Below are positions 5,765 through 8,549 of a DNA stretch of 8,549 nucleotides, one piece after another. The notes under the pieces are model-generated. The model was not told where the DNA came from. It worked only from the letters and a program-made list of their open reading frames with translations, and did not search any database. Origin of the DNA: Nostoc sp. CHAB 5715. GTDB lineage: Bacteria; Cyanobacteriota; Cyanobacteriia; Cyanobacteriales; Nostocaceae. Each line of letters begins with the position of its first letter. The first letter of the stretch is position 1. The stretch spans positions 1 through 8,549 of the forward strand of contig NZ_JAIVFR010000228.1 of assembly GCF_020829685.1 (NCBI RefSeq), given 5' to 3'. The translations under genes were made by a program, and so were the position numbers.

Positions 5765-5791
5765 ATCAGTATAATTATCAGTAAATACTGA
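5765..5791 (+). promoter_or_regulatory. Repeated ATCAGTA sites over a TATAAT box (putative ABC gene promoter/operator)
   Basis: ATCAGTA occurs at 5765-5771 and again at 5777-5783, 12 bp apart. The inverted half TACTGA follows at 5786-5791, so TCAGTAAATACTGA (5778-5791) is a perfect palindrome. A consensus TATAAT (5770-5775) overlaps the first site, about 110 bp before the ABC gene. The -35 at the usual distance is poor (TACCTT, 5747-5752), which would suit an activated or repressed promoter. The regulator is unknown. Confidence 0.4.
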
Positions 5792-5884
5792 GCTTTAGAC
5801 CCAGGAAATGCAAGTTTTAATTGATACTCCTAACATAAGTGCCTTCTGCCTTTCTTGTAATTAATTCTGCTTGAGTACTTAAAA

Positions 5885-7597
5885 ATGCTAAATTTTCAAA
5901 TCTGGCAGCAATTTCGGCAAATTATTCAACCTTACTGGTTTAACCAGCTACGTTGGGGTGTAATTTTCCAGTTACTACTCCTAGTAGCTTTCTCCTTGGG
6001 AAGCAGCACATTCGTAATTTTTGAAACATTACAAAGAGGAGAATTGACTTCATCTCTAGCACAGCATAATGTTAATCGATTTCAGCAGGCCATTGGTTTT
6101 TTCTTCAGTATTATAATTGTGAATATTATATTTATTTCTGGGAAAAACTACATCCAAGGAAAACTTAGCCTTGATTGGCGAAAATGCCTAACATCTTACT
6201 ATCTGAATCAATATTTTACCAAACAATCATTTTACCATTTACAGGCTTTTTCTGAGGTTGATAATCCCGATCAGCGCATGGCTGAAGATGTTAAAAATGT
6301 CACGCAACGACTAATTCTCGTATTAGTTATGTGTCTGGATTCCCTAGTACAATTAATTGGTTTTATTGGTGTACTGTGGTTTATTTCTCCCATTTTGATG
6401 ATAACTCTGCTGGCGTATGCAGTTGTAGGTACATTAATTACAACACTAGTGTTTGGACGAGCATTAGTTGGAATTAACTTAGAGCAACTGAAGCGAGAAG
6501 CCGATTTTCGCTATGGTTTAGTGCGGATTCGAGACAATGCAGAAGCGATCGCCTTTTATGAAGGACAAGCAGAGGAATCAGCACAAATGAAACAGCGATT
6601 TGGGCGCGTGTTTGCTAATATCAATCGTCTGATTCGCTGGCAATTCAACTTAAACGTTTTTCAAAACGGTTATCAATATTTAACATTTATTTTGCCTTTT
6701 ATCATTTTAGCACCCCGAATTTTTGACGGTGAACTAGAATTGGGGGCTGTCACACAATCTCAAGCAGCCTTTGAGCGAGTGGGATTTGCGCTAGGACTAA
6801 TTATTACCCAGTTCGATCAACTCAGTGCCTTGACAGCAGGAATTAGACGCCTGACCGAACTTACAACTAAGATAGAAAAGATCACATCCTTCCAGCCAGA
6901 TTCGGGAATTCAGTTGATCGAAGAGACGTACATTGCCGTTAACCATTTGACGCTACAACTTCCCGATCGCCAAACCAAGCTAATTCAAGATTTATCCATA
7001 ACAATATTACCTGGTCAATCATTACTGATCGTGGGAGCAAGTGGGGTGGGTAAAACCTCCCTATTGCGTGCTATTGCTGGATTTTGGGTAGAAGGAGAAG
7101 GTACGATCGCAAGACCAGCCCCAGACCGCATACTGTTTCTTCCCCAACGTCCCTATATGCCTTGGGGAACTCTGGGCCAACAGTTACTTTATCCCCATAC
7201 AGAAAAAGCGATCGCTAAAGAAACCCTTTTGCAAACCCTCCATCAGGTTCATCTACCAGATTTAGCCGACCGTTACGGTGGGCTAGATGCCTTTGTTGAT
7301 TGGTCATGGGTGTTATCTTTGGGAGAACAACAGAGACTTGCCTTTGCCCGACTGCTATTGAGTGAACCAAGTTATGCCATTCTTGACGAAGCAACAAGCG
7401 CTCTTGATGAAGAAACCGCAGCCAGTTTATACCAAAAGTTACAAGAAACATCAATCACTTACATCAGTGTCGGACATCGCAGCCAATTGCTGAATTATCA
7501 TCAGTTTGTGTTGGAATTACGGCAACAACAAGAATGTCTTTTGTTTTCAACAAAAGACTATGAAAAAAGGGAAAATCTACCAAAGTCTTTGAATTGA
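5885..7597 (+). CDS. ABC transporter, fused permease and ATPase half-transporter (SbmA/YddA type, COG4178)
   Basis: The 570-residue half-transporter should act as a homodimer in a membrane. The transmembrane domain (about 20-330, ABC_membrane_2 type) has helices near 25-46, 68-86, 142-165, 168-192 and 262-278, and carries DNPDQRMAEDV (126-136), a conserved stretch of this family. The ATPase has Walker A GASGVGKTS (384-392; K390), Q-loop LPQRPYMPWGTL (Q421), signature LSLGEQQR (477-484, in place of LSGGQ), Walker B AILDEATSALD (D501, E502) and switch H531. All catalytic residues are present. Relatives include SbmA/BacA peptide transporters, Rv1819c, and the eukaryotic ABCD family for acyl-CoA or cobalamin. 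The substrate here cannot be told. ATG 5885 has no strong ribosome site. Its last 21 bp overlap the 3' end of vapC on the other strand. Confidence 0.93.
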   Translation: MLNFQIWQQFRQIIQPYWFNQLRWGVIFQLLLLVAFSLGSSTFVIFETLQRGELTSSLAQHNVNRFQQAIGFFFSIIIVNIIFISGKNYIQGKLSLDWRKCLTSYYLNQYFTKQSFYHLQAFSEVDNPDQRMAEDVKNVTQRLILVLVMCLDSLVQLIGFIGVLWFISPILMITLLAYAVVGTLITTLVFGRALVGINLEQLKREADFRYGLVRIRDNAEAIAFYEGQAEESAQMKQRFGRVFANINRLIRWQFNLNVFQNGYQYLTFILPFIILAPRIFDGELELGAVTQSQAAFERVGFALGLIITQFDQLSALTAGIRRLTELTTKIEKITSFQPDSGIQLIEETYIAVNHLTLQLPDRQTKLIQDLSITILPGQSLLIVGASGVGKTSLLRAIAGFWVEGEGTIARPAPDRILFLPQRPYMPWGTLGQQLLYPHTEKAIAKETLLQTLHQVHLPDLADRYGGLDAFVDWSWVLSLGEQQRLAFARLLLSEPSYAILDEATSALDEETAASLYQKLQETSITYISVGHRSQLLNYHQFVLELRQQQECLLFSTKDYEKRENLPKSLN

Positions 7598-7963
7598 GTA
7601 TGCATCAAAAGCCGAGTCCATTCCCAAGATGGGTACTTGTTCTACCATCGCTTGGGCAATCAACAATCGGTCAAATGGATCTCGATGATGCAATGGCATG
7701 GTGGCAACAACCGCAAGATGATCCAATTCGATACTCAGCAAATCCATACTGTTTTGTGTGATTTGCTGTTTCACAAATGTTTGAAGTGGTAAATCAAATC
7801 TCAACTTGCCGAGACTATGTTTAATTGCCATTTCCCAAATACTGGCAGTGCTGAACAACTTTTCGTTGTACTCGTCTTCAATTAGTGCTTTTGCTGAAAG
7901 GCTGAGTTTAGGGCTATCGGTAACAAACCAAATAAAAGTATGCGTGTCCAGCAAGAATCTCAT
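7577..7963 (-). CDS. vapC: VapC-family PIN-domain toxin
   Basis: The 128-residue protein is a full-length PIN-domain ribonuclease (PF01850; COG3744 group), the toxin of a type II toxin-antitoxin pair. The acidic active-site residues are present: D6 in FLLDTHTFIW, E44 in SIWEMAIK, D95 and D98 in HHRDPFDRLLIAQA, and D116 in ILGMDSAF. VapC enzymes cut RNA, often tRNA, at a Mg-dependent site. The start ATG at 7963 overlaps the antitoxin stop by four bases (ATGA), the usual sign of translational coupling. The 3' end overlaps the ABC transporter gene by 21 bp in convergent orientation. The toxin looks intact. Confidence 0.92.
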   Translation of the reverse strand: MRFLLDTHTFIWFVTDSPKLSLSAKALIEDEYNEKLFSTASIWEMAIKHSLGKLRFDLPLQTFVKQQITQNSMDLLSIELDHLAVVATMPLHHRDPFDRLLIAQAMVEQVPILGMDSAFDAYSIQRLW

Positions 7964-8190
7964 TCCATATATTCTTTAAAATCTTCCAAAGGTTCATCAA
8001 AATCATCTGACATCCATATCAACCCTTTGCCACTACCAGCCTTAGCAGGACGGCGTTTGACTGGCTCTATTGGTGTGAGTTTAACAACAGGTTGCTTGTC
8101 TTTGAGAATGACAATCTCCTCACCTTTAAGAGCTGCATCAATGAATTGAGCCAGATGTTCAGAGGCTTCAGCTAGGGTCACTTGTTGCAT
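7960..8190 (-). CDS. vapB: Phd/YefM-type antitoxin of the VapC toxin
   Basis: The 76-residue antitoxin starts MQQVTLAEASEHLAQFIDAA, the typical Phd/YefM N-terminal fold (PF02604) that binds the operator. Next come EEIVILKDKQPVVKLTPI (about 24-41) and a C-terminal tail rich in acidic residues (DDFDEPLEDFKEYME) that should occupy the toxin active site. I chose ATG 8190 because AAGGGG lies six bases upstream. An upstream in-frame ATG at 8214 would add eight residues and include that ribosome site in coding sequence. It sits first in the operon, as usual, and its complex with VapC probably represses the promoter. The symbol is by role; a phd-like name would fit the fold equally well. Confidence 0.9.
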   Translation of the reverse strand: MQQVTLAEASEHLAQFIDAALKGEEIVILKDKQPVVKLTPIEPVKRRPAKAGSGKGLIWMSDDFDEPLEDFKEYME

Positions 8191-8204
8191 GAAAATCCCC
8201 TTGA

Positions 8205-8225
8205 AAACTTCCATTCAATTTTAAC
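8205..8225 (-). repeat. 21-bp inverted repeat in the antitoxin leader, copy 1
   Basis: Read on the - strand, this is G followed by TTAAAATTGAATGGAAGTTT, directly before the antitoxin ribosome site. The same 21 bp occur on the + strand at 8529-8549. The - strand leader continues TTCAAGGGG to the ATG at 8190. Confidence 0.85.
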
Positions 8226-8274
8226 CTACCATTCCGTGTTACAGCAGAAATCATGTATTTGAACCACATCTGTC

Positions 8275-8303
8275 GTAGGGGCACAGCACTGCTGTGCCCT
8301 TAC
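8275..8303. repeat. Strong palindrome GTAGGGGCACAGCA / TGCTGTGCCCTTAC
   Basis: Two 14-bp arms flank a single C, all paired apart from one G-T wobble. It is intergenic, between the antitoxin and the right-edge gene. GGGCACAGCA...TGCTGTGCCC is a sequence type often found as a multicopy intergenic repeat in Nostoc-like genomes (general knowledge). It could also act as a transcription barrier between the divergent genes. Confidence 0.75.
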
Positions 8304-8306
8304 CGC

Positions 8307-8335
8307 GTGGTCTATTTAAGAAGAAAATAGCTGTA
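8307..8335 (+). repeat. Dispersed intergenic repeat, copy 2
   Basis: GTGGTCTATTTA, then GAAAATAGCTGTA, matches 249-276 in the same orientation with a one-base gap and a few substitutions. It follows the palindrome at 8275-8303 by three bases, so the two may be parts of one composite element. Confidence 0.5.
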
Positions 8336-8390
8336 AATGCCCTGGATGCAGGAAAATAATAGATATTGCTTGAAAAGAAAAATGAGAACC

Positions 8391-8549
8391 ATGACCGAAG
8401 CACAATCTAGTCGAACAACACGCCGAGGAAGAATTTTCCCCCACATCCAGTGGACAGAAGAACACAAAGCGCAAAAGAGAGCAGAAGATGAAAATTTTCA
8501 CCAACGTTGTCAGCTTATTTTTGAGAGCGTTAAAATTGAATGGAAGTTT
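8391..8549 (+). CDS. Unrecognised hypothetical protein, 5' part (continues past window)
   Basis: The frame is open from ATG 8391 to the window end, giving 53 residues that begin MTEAQSSRTTRRGRIFPHIQ and end SVKIEWKF. In-frame ATGs at 8382, 8346 and 8337 are alternative starts; none has a good ribosome site, and a TAA lies just upstream at 8334. The protein is basic and polar with no visible signal or membrane segment. I do not recognise a family and assign no function. It is divergent from the vapBC operon. Its final seven visible codons coincide with the 21-bp inverted repeat shared with the antitoxin leader, so the real coding end here is uncertain. Confidence 0.5.
   Translation, partial: MTEAQSSRTTRRGRIFPHIQWTEEHKAQKRAEDENFHQRCQLIFESVKIEWKF
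8529..8549 (+). repeat. 21-bp inverted repeat at the right edge, copy 2
   Basis: An exact reverse-complement match to 8205-8225 that runs to the last base of the window, so the repeat may be longer. It lies inside the open frame of the right-edge hypothetical gene. Confidence 0.85.

Noticed and set aside
5757..5775. NtcA-type site (GTA-N8-TAC) upstream of the ABC gene
   Set aside because: GTA is present but the second half-site is not TAC at the required spacing.
8316..8504. 62-residue - strand open frame near the right edge
   Set aside because: It is antisense to the more plausible + strand gene at 8391, is rich in F, C and S with no recognisable motif, and spans the dispersed repeat.

Overview
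The window looks like chromosomal DNA of a filamentous, Nostoc-like cyanobacterium. I count eleven exact GCGATCGC octamers (HIP1) in 8.5 kb, where about 0.13 would be expected by chance. There is also a CCCCATG/CCCCATT heptamer array (an STRR-type repeat), several palindromic intergenic repeats of a kind common in Nostocales, and moderately AT-rich genes with long intergenic regions. I see no rRNA, tRNA, CRISPR array or transposase gene.

Layout, left to right. At the left edge is the 3' end of a fatty acid hydroxylase/sterol desaturase gene on the + strand. It faces a complete hydroxylase gene on the - strand, and the two 3' ends form an almost perfect 83-bp inverted repeat. Next, on the + strand, are a small multi-pass membrane protein with two ExLEV motifs and a sucrase/ferredoxin-like (Apd1-type thioredoxin-fold [2Fe-2S]) protein, separated by a dispersed repeat. 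The heptamer array separates this pair from a - strand gene for a DUF3102 protein, whose C-terminal half looks like a DNA methyltransferase that has lost its catalytic motifs. A 656-bp AT-rich intergenic region with several palindromes follows. After it come a glyoxalase-like (VOC) protein and an SbmA/YddA-type (COG4178) ABC transporter half-molecule, both on the + strand. The transporter's 3' end overlaps a - strand Phd/YefM-VapC toxin-antitoxin pair. The right edge holds a strong palindromic repeat and the 5' part of an unrecognised gene. The last 21 bp of that gene are an exact inverted copy of the antitoxin leader.

No single pathway links these genes. Two adjacencies may be functional: the membrane protein with the iron-sulfur protein (same strand), and the co-translated VapBC pair (4-bp ATGA overlap). 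The two items most worth following up are the DUF3102/degenerate-methyltransferase fusion and the inverted duplications at both window edges. The latter suggest that copies of the hydroxylase gene, and possibly of the antitoxin 5' region, lie just outside the window.
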